A stretch of 64,000 nucleotides of DNA from an uncultured Fretibacterium sp. (GCA_937915755.1 CALGGR010000221.1:1-64000); one strand, 5' to 3'; counted from the first letter of the stretch, positions 43,316-53,277 are shown. Translations and numbers: made by a program. Notes: generated by a model not told the origin, from the sequence alone.

Positions 43316-44491
43316 TCAAAAACTCAGGAAATCCAGCGCGCTCTGAACAAAGTAATCAATCCCATACTTGAAGCACTCCTCATCAGGGCAGAACTTAGTA
43401 TTATGCAGCATGGCCGCGTCCCTGACATCAACGCTCGAAGGACGGCATCCAAGCCACGCCATCATGGCAGGTCTCTCACGCGCAAAGAAAGCAAAATCTT
43501 CCGCACCAAGTTCCGGCTGGTCAGCAATAATCACAGCATCATCACCGCAGGCCTTCTTCAAAGCTCCTTCTGCAACTTCCGCCAATCCCGCATCATTCAC
43601 CAATGGAGGGTAGCCCTTAACATACTCGACATCGCATGTCCCGCCAAATGCTTCAGCGATTCCCTTTGCGGTTCTTGCGATAAGTTCCGGCATTCGAGAC
43701 TGAGTGTCAGGGTTGAGAGTCCTCACAGTGCCTTCGAGTTTTACTGTGTCAGGTATGACGTTGTACCTGTAGCCGCCGTGTATCGTACCAATCGTCAACA
43801 CTGCAGAGTCAAGTGGAGATACCGAGCGTGAGATTATGGCCTGCAATCCCGTTATTATGTGTGCTGACGTAACAATAGCATCGTTCCCCTGATCCGGCCT
43901 CGAACCGTGCGCCGTCCTCCCGTGAACAGTCAGGAATACTCTGTCGGACGCTGCCATACATGAGCCTGAACGAAGCGCAATCTTCCCGGTCTCATAGACT
44001 GGCCAAACGTGAAGCGCAAATAGTCCATCAACATTAGGATTCTCAAGAACACCGTCGCGAATCATTCCGGGTGCGCCTCCTGTGGGATTGAGTTCCTCTG
44101 CGGGCTGGAAGATAAATTTCACGTTGCCTCGAATCTTGTCGCGCATCTCACTCAATGCACATGCAGCACCAAGAAGCATGGCTGTGTGAGTGTCGTGTCC
44201 GCAGGCGTGCATTACACCCGCATTTTTTGAGGCGTAAGGAAGCCCAGTCTCCTCGTTCATAGGTAGAGCGTCCATGTCAGCACGAAGCCCGACAGTCTTT
44301 CCGTCTTCGTTCCCTCGCAATAGTCCGACAACCCCGAAGCCTCCAACGTTCCGCGTAACCTCAAGGCCGAGTCCGTCAAGTACATTCGCAACAAGGCCGG
44401 CAGTGCGTTCCTCATGCTGTGATAATTCTGGGTGAGCGTGTATGTCTCTTCTCCACGAAATCACGCGCTCAATATATTTCTCCGCATACAT
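43316..44491 (-). CDS. M20 family amidohydrolase/peptidase
   Basis: A 391-residue metal-dependent amidohydrolase of the M20D type (aminoacylase, IAA-amino-acid or hippurate hydrolase). The motifs SWRRDIHAHPELS near 12-24, GLRADMDALPMNEETGLPYAS, MHACGHDTHTAMLLGAA near 94-110, and FQPAEELNPTGGAPGMI form the metal and catalytic sites. The start at 44491 (MYAEKY) is preferred because GGGAG lies eight bases before it. The two-domain fold with a lid domain fits the length. It probably releases amino acids from N-acyl forms, in line with amino-acid fermentation. Confidence 0.92.
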   Translation of the reverse strand: MYAEKYIERVISWRRDIHAHPELSQHEERTAGLVANVLDGLGLEVTRNVGGFGVVGLLRGNEDGKTVGLRADMDALPMNEETGLPYASKNAGVMHACGHDTHTAMLLGAACALSEMRDKIRGNVKFIFQPAEELNPTGGAPGMIRDGVLENPNVDGLFALHVWPVYETGKIALRSGSCMAASDRVFLTVHGRTAHGSRPDQGNDAIVTSAHIITGLQAIISRSVSPLDSAVLTIGTIHGGYRYNVIPDTVKLEGTVRTLNPDTQSRMPELIARTAKGIAEAFGGTCDVEYVKGYPPLVNDAGLAEVAEGALKKACGDDAVIIADQPELGAEDFAFFARERPAMMAWLGCRPSSVDVRDAAMLHNTKFCPDEECFKYGIDYFVQSALDFLSF

Positions 44492-44566
44492 TTCCATCAC
44501 TCCCGTTAAGTTTTTGTAAGGCAAAAAAACAGACCGCTATTCACGGCCCGCAATCCCCGAAAATTT

Positions 44567-46177
44567 TTACCCCCTCCTGCGTCCTCTCTCCTCGTCAGGG
44601 AAAAGCCCAAACTTCGACAGCCCCGCAATCCCCTGTTCAAGCCTCGACACAGCCAGCGGCATTAGTTCAACAATAACGTGATTGTCCTTCAGCCTTATCG
44701 CCCCAACCTCCGAACGCTCAACCTTCAACGCCCTACACATTGCGTTCAGGACATGGCCGACATCTTGAGCCTGATTGCTCCTGAAACGCTTGAATGAACC
44801 CTTAGGCTTTGACGTTCCAGGCTTTGCTTGAGACTTCGGACGCTTCGAGGGCTTTTTGTTGCGACGTTCCTGCTCACGTTGTAATTCCCTGTCCAACGCG
44901 TAGCCCTTGTTGCGTGTGCTGAGGACAGCCAGCAGCTTCGCAATAATCACTCTCGGCTCTGCGCGCGTCATAAGGTCATCGGCCCATTCAACGCACTCCC
45001 CATAATCAGCATCAACAGGCGCGGCGAAAATATCCTGTTCCGCCGAATCCCTCCATGCGCTCCGTATCTTGTCGATGCCCGGTATGTCAAGCCATTCCGT
45101 TTTGATGTTCGTACCCCTAAGCATCTCGCGGAATCTTCCGATTTCAGGCGGTGCAAGAAGTACGATGTTCACCCCCTCATGGCCGGCACGTCCTGTCCTG
45201 CCGCTGCGGTGAATGAAAGTCTCGCGGTCATCTGGAAGTCCGAGCTGTATGACGTGGCTCACACCTTCAATGTCGAGACCCCTAGCCGCTACGTTTGTTG
45301 CGACGAGGCAAGGTACTGACCCCGATTTGAACGATGCAAGAACCGCGTTACGCTCGCCCTGAGTCATATCGCCCTGTAACGCCGCCGCACTGAATGAATG
45401 ATCCTGAAGCCTCTGGGCAATTTCGATTGATTCCATTTTTGTGTGGCAGAAAACGAGACTCCTCGACGGGTGTTCCCATAGAAGAATGTCAACGAGCCCC
45501 TCGAATCTCTTTTGCGACGGAATCCTGTAGACCCTGTGAGTAATATCGCCGTGCTGTTCACCCTCGTCGTCAACCGCAAGCATAATCGGGTCATTGAGGT
45601 AACGTTCAGCAAGTTCACGGACTTCCAGGGGCATTGTCGCGGAGAAAAGCCATTGCCTTCCTTTCGGGATCGCGTCAAGGATAGCTTCAAGCTCCTCGCG
45701 GAATCCCATATCGAGCATCAAGTCGCCCTCATCGAGTACAACGCTGTGAATATCGTCAGTATTGAGCGTTCCCCGCTGAATGTGGTCGCGTACTCTTCCG
45801 GGTGTTCCCGCGATTACAGCCGCGCCGTGCTTCAGGGCTTTTAGCTGGGGAACAATGTCCATTCCGCCGACGAGTGAGGCACATGAAATCCTGAGGAACT
45901 TTCCGAGAAATTCTGCCTCATCTGCGGTCTGCTGGGCAAGCTCGCGGGTTGGTGCGAGGATTAGGATTTGAGGCTTTCGCTCGCCTATCTTCATTTCCTG
46001 CATTAACGGGAGGAGGAATGCTAAAGTTTTTCCTGAACCTGTCTTTGCCCGGACGATTAAATCGCTGTTCCAGTCTTCAGAGAGTACCCTGTCCTGAACT
46101 TCCATCGGTGTGTCGAAGCCATGCTCATTGAGGGCGGATAATAATTCCTTTCTGAGACCGTAAGAATTGAAATCCAA
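44567..46177 (-). CDS. DEAD-box ATP-dependent RNA helicase
   Basis: A 536-residue DEAD-box helicase. Motifs in order are the Q-motif region, ARTKTGSGKTLAFLLP-type Walker A (VRAKTGSGKT), PTRELAQQ, GTPGRVRD, VLDEGDLMLDMGF (DEGD in place of DEAD), SATMP, and HRSGRTGRAGHEG. Residues from about 440 are a basic linker (NKKPSKRPKSQAKP) and a C-terminal RNA-binding domain like that of DbpA/CsdA, here with GAIRLKDNHVIVELM. The TTG at 46177 is chosen because AAGGAG lies upstream. It probably remodels RNA or ribosomes. The DEGD variant is notable but is known in some families. Confidence 0.9.
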   Translation of the reverse strand: MDFNSYGLRKELLSALNEHGFDTPMEVQDRVLSEDWNSDLIVRAKTGSGKTLAFLLPLMQEMKIGERKPQILILAPTRELAQQTADEAEFLGKFLRISCASLVGGMDIVPQLKALKHGAAVIAGTPGRVRDHIQRGTLNTDDIHSVVLDEGDLMLDMGFREELEAILDAIPKGRQWLFSATMPLEVRELAERYLNDPIMLAVDDEGEQHGDITHRVYRIPSQKRFEGLVDILLWEHPSRSLVFCHTKMESIEIAQRLQDHSFSAAALQGDMTQGERNAVLASFKSGSVPCLVATNVAARGLDIEGVSHVIQLGLPDDRETFIHRSGRTGRAGHEGVNIVLLAPPEIGRFREMLRGTNIKTEWLDIPGIDKIRSAWRDSAEQDIFAAPVDADYGECVEWADDLMTRAEPRVIIAKLLAVLSTRNKGYALDRELQREQERRNKKPSKRPKSQAKPGTSKPKGSFKRFRSNQAQDVGHVLNAMCRALKVERSEVGAIRLKDNHVIVELMPLAVSRLEQGIAGLSKFGLFPDEERGRRRG

Positions 46178-46396
46178 AATTATTGTTGCTCCTTCAAAAA
46201 ATTTTTGCTTTAACATTACGCACAAGAAAATTCCCGCTTCAGCGAGTGTTAGATAAATTGCGCTAGTATATTATAGTAGTTTTTATTGTAGATAGCATTC
46301 AAGATGCTGTAATTTTCACGTAAAAAGTGTAAAATATATATATCTTTCAAGTTTCACATGTTCCAAAAATTCATATGCTCAGGAGGAATTTGCAGC

Positions 46397-47398
46397 ATGA
46401 AGAAATTTATGTTAGCGTTCGTAGTCGTCATGATGTTCTCAGTCATGGCATCCGCAGCCGAATCCGTCAAGGCTTACACCACGATGGAAGAACCGTTGGC
46501 CAAAGCGTTGTTCGACGCATTCGAGGCCGACACGGGGATCAAAGTCGAATGGGTAAGGCTCTCAGGCGGCGAGGCAATCGCACGTCTCGAAGCTGAACGC
46601 GCAAACCCACAGGCTTCAATCTGGGTCGGCGGTGTCGGAACTCAGCACATCGAGGCAAAACTTCGCGGCCTTTCAACTCCCTACCGTTCACGCGCGGCAG
46701 GAAGCATTCCCGCAAAGTACAGAGACCCCGAGAATTATTGGACGGGACTCTACGTTGGGCCTATCGCTTTCTGCATGAACACAGAGCGCGCAAAGGAACT
46801 CGGCCTCGAAATGCCGAAGAGCTGGGCTGACCTCCTCAAGCCGGAGTATGCGAAGAAAGTCCGTGTTGCACACCCGAGCACTTCAGGAACGGCCTACAAC
46901 ATGATTACGACAGTCATCAGGATTTTCGGCGGGGACGAGGACAAGGCTTTCGCTTACTTCAAGGACATGTCGAAGTCAGTCGAACAGTTCACTCGTTCAG
47001 GGTCAGCTCCTGGAAAGTCCTGCGCTCTCGGTGAAATCCCAATCGCAATAGGCTACCTTCATGACCAGATTAAGCTGCAGCGTGAGGGTGCGAAGCTCGA
47101 GATCGTGATACCGTCAGACGGAACAGGCTTCGAGACAGCCTCAATGTCAATCCTCAAGGGCGGCCCTGACCAGCTCAACGCAAAGAAGCTCTATGATTGG
47201 GTACTCGGTCAGAAAGCTATGGACACAATCGCAAGATGGTACGTCATTCCTCTTTCGGACAAAGCAACGCCGACTGACACGGGATTTTCGCTCGCGAGCA
47301 TGAACCTCGTCAATCAGGACGACCAGTGGGACGCGGCCAACAAGGAGCGTCTCCTCGAACGCTGGAACAAGGAAATCTCAACCGCACCAGAAAAGTAG
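46397..47398 (+). CDS. Ferric-iron-type ABC transporter substrate-binding protein
   Basis: A 333-residue exported binding protein, FbpA/AfuA-like (solute-binding family 1/13). The ATG at 46397 has AGGAGG upstream and starts the signal peptide MKKFMLAFVVVMMFSVMASA. Typical segments are VKAYTTMEEPLAKALFDAFEADTGIKVEWVRLSGGEAI near the mature start and IWVGGVGTQHIEAK. Fe3+ is the usual ligand, but phosphonate and thiamine relatives share this fold. It heads a three-gene transporter operon. The AT-rich region 46178-46396 is probably its promoter and leader, but no clear -35/-10 pair was found. Confidence 0.88.
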   Translation: MKKFMLAFVVVMMFSVMASAAESVKAYTTMEEPLAKALFDAFEADTGIKVEWVRLSGGEAIARLEAERANPQASIWVGGVGTQHIEAKLRGLSTPYRSRAAGSIPAKYRDPENYWTGLYVGPIAFCMNTERAKELGLEMPKSWADLLKPEYAKKVRVAHPSTSGTAYNMITTVIRIFGGDEDKAFAYFKDMSKSVEQFTRSGSAPGKSCALGEIPIAIGYLHDQIKLQREGAKLEIVIPSDGTGFETASMSILKGGPDQLNAKKLYDWVLGQKAMDTIARWYVIPLSDKATPTDTGFSLASMNLVNQDDQWDAANKERLLERWNKEISTAPEK

Positions 47399-47466
47399 CA
47401 TTCTGAGAAAATGCCTCCTGTGATGATGAGTCGCGGGAGGTTTGTTTGTGGAAAGGAGGTAACAAA

Positions 47467-49671
47467 TTGAAGAAGAAAGCAATAAATTTCCTTCTGACGA
47501 TGCTATTCGTTCTTCTCGTTGGGTACTGGATATATTCAAGTGTCAGCGAGGAGTTCATGAAGCAGACAGGAGCATCACAGCGGAGGACGGTCGAGACAGT
47601 AGCGGCGGGCTATCCTTCAGGCGATGACGAGGTGAACGATTGGCTCAGTCGTCTTGCTGAAGAGTCAAACACCTATAGAGTCGCTTACGTCCCCGAAATC
47701 CCGATGCCCGGCGAAAAACTACCGTCAGCACCAAAAGGAGACCCCGAACTTTCAGCCCTGACTTCCGAAAACGCATTAGACCCCGAGTTCGCAAAAGGTT
47801 TCGACAACGCGGCATACGAGGAAATCTACAGGAGCGCGCGCAACTGGACTGTCGGCGCAAAAGAGGAGCAGGCATTATTCTTCGCGCCGGCTGTTGACAT
47901 GAAGACCCATGAGATCGAGGGAGCATTGGTGTTCTCATTCAGCACCGACGGAGAGCAGAACTTCATGCGAATGATGAACACGCTGTTTTTCTGCGCGTTC
48001 GTATTGTTCGCGGTCGTGATATGGCAACTGATGATGAGCCGTGATCCTATTGTTGGATTCGCGCTTGCCGGGCTGTTTTTGATGACGCTGATATTCGTTG
48101 CCTACCCGCTGTTCGAGGCACTGAGGCTTTCATTCTTGGAAAACGGGAAATTCTCGCTCTCAACGTGGAAGACGATATTGCAGTCGGAAGGTTACATGTC
48201 CGCATTGTGGGGAAGCCTGAAGCTTGGCTGCTGGACTGCGACATTCTCGACTCTCGTGGGATTTTTATTTGCGTTCGTAGTGTCGAGGACAAACGCGCCG
48301 TTCAAGAAGCTAATCTCAACAATGGGCGTTCTCCCCGTAATCTCTCCCCCGTTCTCGTTGACGCTCTCAATCATATTGCTCTTCGGAAACAACGGACTGA
48401 TTACGCGGTGGCTCAGGGTTGTGGGGCTTGACTTCTCAATTTACGGCTTGCCGGGCTTGGTACTCGTTCAGACGATGGGAATGTTCCCGATTGCGTTCCT
48501 TACATTGGGCGGGGTGTTACAGGCAATCGACTCGACATTCGAGGAAGCATCATTGAATTTGTCGGCCTCAAGATTCCAGACGTTCAGCAAAATAACTCTG
48601 CCTCTCGCAGTTCCGGGATTACTCAGCGCGTGGCTCTTGGTGTTCACGACATCACTTGCGGACTTCGCTAACCCGTTGCTTCTTGCTGGAGACCTCAAAG
48701 TCTTATCGCTCGAATCGTACATTGAGGTTACGGGAATGAACAGGCTCGGTCACGGCGCAGCACTGTCGATATTGCTGCTACTTCCGACTTTGACAGCATT
48801 CCTTGCGCAAAGGTTCTGGGTCGCAAAACGCTCATACGTTACGGTAACGGGCAAGCCATCAGGACGCATCACAGAATTGACGACACCGATAGTCCGCCGG
48901 ATACTGACGGGAATAATCCTCGTGATAATAGTGTTCCTCGTCATGCTCTACGGGACGATCTTCGCGGGCTGCTTCGTCAAGAACTGGGGAATTGATTACA
49001 CGTTCAGCCTTGAGAACATAACGGAAGCCATAACACGTTCAACGGACGCGCTCTTCGACACCGTAACTCTTGCGGCAATCGCAACGCCAATCGCAGGAAT
49101 CATCGCAATGATAGCGGCATTGTTGATCGTAAGGCGGAAATTTCACGGCAAGAAGCTGCTTGAGATGCTGTTGATGACACCTTTCGCGTTGCCTGGAACA
49201 TTGCTCGGTATAAGCTACATTCTTGCGTTCAACCATGCCCCCATAATTCTCGTCGGAACAGCGGCGATAATCATCATCAACTACGTAATCCGCGAGCTTC
49301 CGGTCGGAATTGAGGGCGGAATTGCGTCGCTGCGTCAGATTGACCCGTCAATCGAGGAGGCTGCTACGGATTTGGGCGCGGATCAGGCTACGGTGTTCAG
49401 GACGATAGTGCTGCCATTGGTGAGGCCCGCATTCCTGTCGAGTTTGTCATACACATTCGTGCGTTCAATGACAGCTGTCAGCGCGGTAATCTTCCTGATT
49501 TCGGCGAGATGGTATCACATCACGGTGCTGATCTATAACTTCTCGGAGAACCTGAGATTCGGGCTTGCGAGTGTTCTTTCAACCGTTCTAATCATAATAG
49601 TGTTCGGTGCGTTCGGGATAATGAGGCTTCTCGTCCGTGAGAACACAAACCTTATGAAGAACGTTACATGA
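47467..49671 (+). CDS. Fused ABC transporter permease (FbpB/ThiP type) with N-terminal extracytoplasmic domain
   Basis: A permease of 734 residues with two homologous halves, each with an EAA loop: EEASLNLSASRFQTFSKITLPLA and EEAATDLGADQATVFRTIVLPL. It is unusual that the protein begins with a membrane helix (residues about 6-24), then about 140 residues of a soluble, acidic domain, then the usual helices. TTG at 47467 is chosen because AAAGGAGGT lies six bases upstream. It forms the channel for the binding protein 46397-47398. Confidence 0.9.
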   Translation: MKKKAINFLLTMLFVLLVGYWIYSSVSEEFMKQTGASQRRTVETVAAGYPSGDDEVNDWLSRLAEESNTYRVAYVPEIPMPGEKLPSAPKGDPELSALTSENALDPEFAKGFDNAAYEEIYRSARNWTVGAKEEQALFFAPAVDMKTHEIEGALVFSFSTDGEQNFMRMMNTLFFCAFVLFAVVIWQLMMSRDPIVGFALAGLFLMTLIFVAYPLFEALRLSFLENGKFSLSTWKTILQSEGYMSALWGSLKLGCWTATFSTLVGFLFAFVVSRTNAPFKKLISTMGVLPVISPPFSLTLSIILLFGNNGLITRWLRVVGLDFSIYGLPGLVLVQTMGMFPIAFLTLGGVLQAIDSTFEEASLNLSASRFQTFSKITLPLAVPGLLSAWLLVFTTSLADFANPLLLAGDLKVLSLESYIEVTGMNRLGHGAALSILLLLPTLTAFLAQRFWVAKRSYVTVTGKPSGRITELTTPIVRRILTGIILVIIVFLVMLYGTIFAGCFVKNWGIDYTFSLENITEAITRSTDALFDTVTLAAIATPIAGIIAMIAALLIVRRKFHGKKLLEMLLMTPFALPGTLLGISYILAFNHAPIILVGTAAIIIINYVIRELPVGIEGGIASLRQIDPSIEEAATDLGADQATVFRTIVLPLVRPAFLSSLSYTFVRSMTAVSAVIFLISARWYHITVLIYNFSENLRFGLASVLSTVLIIIVFGAFGIMRLLVRENTNLMKNVT

Positions 49672-49692
49672 TGAAGAAAGGAGAAAACGAAA

Positions 49693-50790
49693 TTGGCGAG
49701 TAAATCAGTAACATTCGACAACATAAAGAAGATATTCCGCGACCCGCAGTCAGGGCAGGACGTTGCTGCGGTGGGCGGCGTTTCATTCAGACTTGAGCCG
49801 GGAGAACTCGTAACGCTTCTCGGCCCTTCAGGGTGCGGGAAGTCAACAATCCTCCGTATGCTCTCAGGATTTGAGCAGCCTACATCGGGCAAAATCATGA
49901 TAGGCGACAACGACGTAACCAACACTCCACCGAACAAGCGCGATACGGCTATGGTGTTCCAGAGCTACGGGCTTTTCCCTCACATGAACGTTGCGGATAA
50001 TGTGGGCTACGGCCTGAAACTGAGGAAAGTCCCACAGAAGGACATCGACGAGAAAGTCCAGAGATTCCTTGAGATGGTTGGACTTGGACAGATGGGGAAG
50101 CGTCCGCCTTCAAGACTTTCGGGAGGACAGCAGCAGAGAGTCGCGCTCGCAAGAAGCCTGATCGTCGAACCTTCAGTGCTTCTTCTTGACGAGCCATTGA
50201 GCAACCTCGACGCATTACTCCGCGAACAGATGCGCGTTGAAATCAGGAGGCTTCAGAAATCGCTGGGAATAACGGCCATGTATGTTACTCATGACCGCGT
50301 TGAGGCAATGAGCTTGTCGGACAGAATAATCGTAATGAAGCTCGGCCACATAATCCAGATTGGAACGCCCAGCGACATTTACAGAGACCCTGTTGACACG
50401 TTTGTTGCGGGATTCGTGGGCAAGGTTGCGTTCTTCCCGTGCGAAGTGAAGGGGATTGACGACGGTTGCCACGTTGAGGTTAAGGGTCAGGCTTTCACGG
50501 CTCCTAGATGGGCAAAGACGCTCAAGGCCGGCGACAAGGCACTCGTTATGGCACGTCCTGAGTCGCTTTCGGTCGGCGAACCCGGCGCGGGTGTCGAGGA
50601 CGGTATCGTTACGGCGAATATCTATCTCGGCAACAGCGTTGAGACTTGGGTGAAGACTGACTTGGGGAATGTCCTTGTGCAAATCGACAATCCTGATGTC
50701 AAGAAAATCTGGGACGAGGGCGAGAAGGTTTCTCTGACGTTTGACCCGGCGCTAACGAAGGTACTTGTTGACGATTTGGAGAAAGCATAA
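49693..50790 (+). CDS. ABC transporter ATP-binding protein (FbpC/PotA type)
   Basis: A 365-residue ATPase. Walker A is GPSGCGKST near residues 43-51, the signature LSGGQQQR near 140, Walker B VLLLDEPLSNLDA, and the switch His in YVTHDRVEAM (with Arg in place of the more usual Gln). The C-terminal TOBE-like domain follows, as in iron and polyamine importers. TTG start with AAAGGAG upstream. It completes the operon. Confidence 0.92.
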   Translation: MASKSVTFDNIKKIFRDPQSGQDVAAVGGVSFRLEPGELVTLLGPSGCGKSTILRMLSGFEQPTSGKIMIGDNDVTNTPPNKRDTAMVFQSYGLFPHMNVADNVGYGLKLRKVPQKDIDEKVQRFLEMVGLGQMGKRPPSRLSGGQQQRVALARSLIVEPSVLLLDEPLSNLDALLREQMRVEIRRLQKSLGITAMYVTHDRVEAMSLSDRIIVMKLGHIIQIGTPSDIYRDPVDTFVAGFVGKVAFFPCEVKGIDDGCHVEVKGQAFTAPRWAKTLKAGDKALVMARPESLSVGEPGAGVEDGIVTANIYLGNSVETWVKTDLGNVLVQIDNPDVKKIWDEGEKVSLTFDPALTKVLVDDLEKA

Positions 50791-50801
50791 GAGAGAGAAA
50801 A

Positions 50802-50836
50802 CACGGGCGAGGGTGCTATGCTTTTGCCCGTTTTCA
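50802..50836 (+). terminator. Terminator after the iron ABC operon
   Basis: ACGGGC and GCCCGT arms enclose a long loop, followed by TTTTC. It lies about 12 bases after the ATPase stop and before the tRNA-Gly promoter. Confidence 0.6.
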
Positions 50837-50841
50837 TATCC

Positions 50842-50871
50842 TTGACAAAAAACTCAAACATGCGCTAAAAT
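50842..50871 (+). promoter_or_regulatory. Promoter for tRNA-Gly
   Basis: TTGACA at 50842-50847 and TAAAAT at 50866-50871 are 18 bases apart, ending 19 bases before the tRNA. Confidence 0.68.
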
Positions 50872-50890
50872 TTCATACGTCAACTTCCTT

Positions 50891-50962
<72 letters not shown>

Positions 50963-50982
50963 TCATGTTCAAGAAAACATAA

Positions 50983-51010
50983 GGCTCTGTGTAAATCACA
51001 GGGTCTTTTT
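50983..51010 (+). terminator. Terminator after tRNA-Gly
   Basis: CTCTGTG and CACAGGG arms around TAAAT, followed by TCTTTTTG. It lies 20 bases after the tRNA. Confidence 0.75.
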
Positions 51011-51087
51011 GTTTGTCAATTCTCCCCCCATTGTTATATACTTATTTAGTTTTGCAACAGTTTCATTAAGCAGGAGGAAAAATTTTC

Positions 51088-51309
51088 ATGCGAGCAATAT
51101 TATCCGTAATTCATATCGTCGTGTCAGTCATGATGATTTTCGCAGTTCTCATTCAGCAGAGAAAGCAGGGAGGATTCTCCGGAGTTTTCGGCGGAGGAAC
51201 TCAGGCAGATTCAGGACAGTGGCAGAGGTTCACAAGCCTCACGAAGTTAACCATAATCCTCGCAGTCATCTTCATGGTAACGTCATTCTTCATCGTCTTC
51301 CTCAATTAA
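51088..51309 (+). CDS. secG: Preprotein translocase subunit SecG
   Basis: A 73-residue SecG of the SecYEG translocon. Two hydrophobic helices (residues about 3-22 and 51-71) flank the conserved loop IQQRKQGGFSGVFGGG. AGGAGG precedes the ATG. It is the usual SecG length for short forms. The next gene follows after 22 bases. Confidence 0.94.
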   Translation: MRAILSVIHIVVSVMMIFAVLIQQRKQGGFSGVFGGGTQADSGQWQRFTSLTKLTIILAVIFMVTSFFIVFLN

Positions 51310-51331
51310 GTACGAAAAGGAGTAATCAGCC

Positions 51332-52360
51332 GTGATAAATTCCCTCAGAGATGCAACAGCCCTGAAGGTCAATCCCAACCGCATATTCAGTGCGAACAAT
51401 GACGAAATCAAATCCGGCGCGACCACAGATATTTACTTCATCAACACGCGCGATGTCCTCAGGTCGGTCAACAAGCTCGACACTCAGGTAACAGCCGAAA
51501 TTTTCACCCGCACCACAGGAATGTTCGCCGGCCTCGCAGAAGTCCTCGAACTCCTCAGCGATGCCCCCGTAAAAATCGAAGCTCTCCCGGAAGGGCAATA
51601 CTTCTCACCCAAAGAAGTCGTAATGAGAATCACAGGGTCTTACGGCGCGTTCGGACTTCATGAGACCAACCTTCTCGGGATACTCTCAAGCTCATGTGCA
51701 TGGGCAACCGCCGCTCGTGAGTGCGTTGAAGCAGCAGGAGGAAAGCCCGTTCTCGTTTTTGGGGCAAGGCACCTTCACCCAGCAATAGCCCCCGTGATGG
51801 AGTCAGTCGCCGTGAAGTTCGGAGGCTGTTCCGCCGCAAGCTGCATACTCGGCGCAAAGCTCGCAGGACGTGAACCAGTCGGGACAATCCCACATGCCGC
51901 AGTCCTGATCATGGGCGACACTCTCAAACTCGCTGAAGCATACGACGCAGTAATGCCGCCGGAAGTCGGAAGGACTTTCCTCGTTGACACTTTCCATGAC
52001 GAATGCGAGGAGGCTCTGAACCTTGCCCGCGCTATGGGAGACAGGCTCGGTGCTGTAAGGCTCGATACTCCCGGCGAAAGAGGAGGAGTTACAGCTGACC
52101 TCGTAAAAGAGATGCGTTACCGTCTCGACAAAGAAGGCTTCACGAAGGTCAAGATAGTAGTCTCAGGCGGACTCAATCCCGAACGCATTAAACTTCTTGC
52201 TGAGGCAGGGGCTGACATTTTCGGTGTCGGAAGCTACATCGCTCATGCCGTACCTATGGATATGACGATGGATCTCAAGGTTGTCGACGGAAAAGATGTC
52301 GCAAAAAGAGGAAGACTTCCCGGCATTCTTGAAAACAAAAGGCTTGTTGAGGTAAAATAA
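51332..52360 (+). CDS. Nicotinate phosphoribosyltransferase
   Basis: A 342-residue member of the NAPRTase/NadC-like family, which makes nicotinate mononucleotide from nicotinate and PRPP in NAD salvage. Features are the early FSANNDEIKSGATTDIYF with the active-site Thr-Asp, the FGARHLHPAIAPVMESVAVKFGG segment near 145-167, and the phosphate-binding VSGGLNPERI and FGVGSYIA near the end. GTG start with AAAGGAG upstream. It follows secG closely and may be in the same transcript. Confidence 0.88.
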   Translation: MINSLRDATALKVNPNRIFSANNDEIKSGATTDIYFINTRDVLRSVNKLDTQVTAEIFTRTTGMFAGLAEVLELLSDAPVKIEALPEGQYFSPKEVVMRITGSYGAFGLHETNLLGILSSSCAWATAARECVEAAGGKPVLVFGARHLHPAIAPVMESVAVKFGGCSAASCILGAKLAGREPVGTIPHAAVLIMGDTLKLAEAYDAVMPPEVGRTFLVDTFHDECEEALNLARAMGDRLGAVRLDTPGERGGVTADLVKEMRYRLDKEGFTKVKIVVSGGLNPERIKLLAEAGADIFGVGSYIAHAVPMDMTMDLKVVDGKDVAKRGRLPGILENKRLVEVK

Positions 52361-52422
52361 TCAAATGTGCGGACAAAGCCCCCGTTCGCAAAAAGAAATT
52401 TTCAGGAAGGAATAATCATAAC

Positions 52423-52854
52423 ATGACAGGCAGCAGTTCATACTTGGCCAAACCGGGCCAGGTTGAGAGAAAATGGTACGTAATTGATGCGGCTGACAGG
52501 TCAATCGGACGGCTTGCGGCAGTAATCTCGCGCATACTCACGGGCAAGAACAAGCCCACTTACACCCCCCACGTTGACACAGGAGATTTTGTGATTGTCA
52601 TCAACGCGGACAAAGTGAAGCTCACAGGCAACAAAGCCTCACAGTCAACATGGCACTATCATTCAGGGCACCCCGGCGGCTACAAGTCGAGGACATGGGG
52701 TGAACTGGTGAAAGCAAAACCCGCAGAGTTATTCCGCCACGTCGTAAAGGGAATGCTTCCGCGAAACAGACTGAAGTATGACAGCAAGCTGAAGGTCTAC
52801 GCAGGATCATCACACCCACATGCGGCGCAGAATCCCGTAACACTTGAGATATAA
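52423..52854 (+). CDS. rplM: 50S ribosomal protein L13
   Basis: A 143-residue L13 of normal length. Motifs are WYVIDAADRSIGRLAAVISRIL and LTGKNKPTYTPHVDTGDFVIVINADKVKLTG, with YKSRTWGELVKAKPAELFRHVVKGMLPRNRL. It binds 23S rRNA early in assembly. AGGAAGG precedes the ATG. It forms the standard pair with rpsI, 15 bases downstream. Confidence 0.97.
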   Translation: MTGSSSYLAKPGQVERKWYVIDAADRSIGRLAAVISRILTGKNKPTYTPHVDTGDFVIVINADKVKLTGNKASQSTWHYHSGHPGGYKSRTWGELVKAKPAELFRHVVKGMLPRNRLKYDSKLKVYAGSSHPHAAQNPVTLEI

Positions 52855-52869
52855 GGAGGAATAATTCAG

Positions 52870-53265
52870 ATGTCAGAGGACAAATACATATGGGGAACAG
52901 GCCGCAGAAAGAACGCATTAGCCCGCGTGAGAATCTGCACAGGAACAGGCGAAATCAAGATTAACGGCCGCGAAGTTGAGGAATATTTCCCGCGCTTGGT
53001 GTGGCAGTCGCAGGTCTACCAGTCATTGAAGACCGCCGGAGTTGAGGGAAGGGTAGACGTTTTCGTGAACGCTTCAGGAGGCGGATTGACAGGACAGGCT
53101 GGTGCAGTGAAGCTCGGAATAGCACGCGCACTCATCAAGCTCAATCCTGATTACAGGCCGGCATTGAAGAAAGAAGGACTTTTGACGAGAGACCCACGAA
53201 TGGTTGAACGCAAGAAGTTCGGACAGAAAGGCGCAAGAGGAAAGAGGCAGTACTCGAAGCGTTAA
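52870..53265 (+). CDS. rpsI: 30S ribosomal protein S9
   Basis: A 131-residue S9. GTGRRKNALARVRI near the start, GGGLTGQAGAVKLGIARAL in the middle and the basic tail GQKGARGKRQYSKR, whose last residues reach the ribosomal P site, are all present. AGGAGG precedes the ATG. It is co-transcribed with rplM and followed by a terminator. Confidence 0.97.
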   Translation: MSEDKYIWGTGRRKNALARVRICTGTGEIKINGREVEEYFPRLVWQSQVYQSLKTAGVEGRVDVFVNASGGGLTGQAGAVKLGIARALIKLNPDYRPALKKEGLLTRDPRMVERKKFGQKGARGKRQYSKR

Positions 53266-53277
53266 GAGAGAAGAGAG

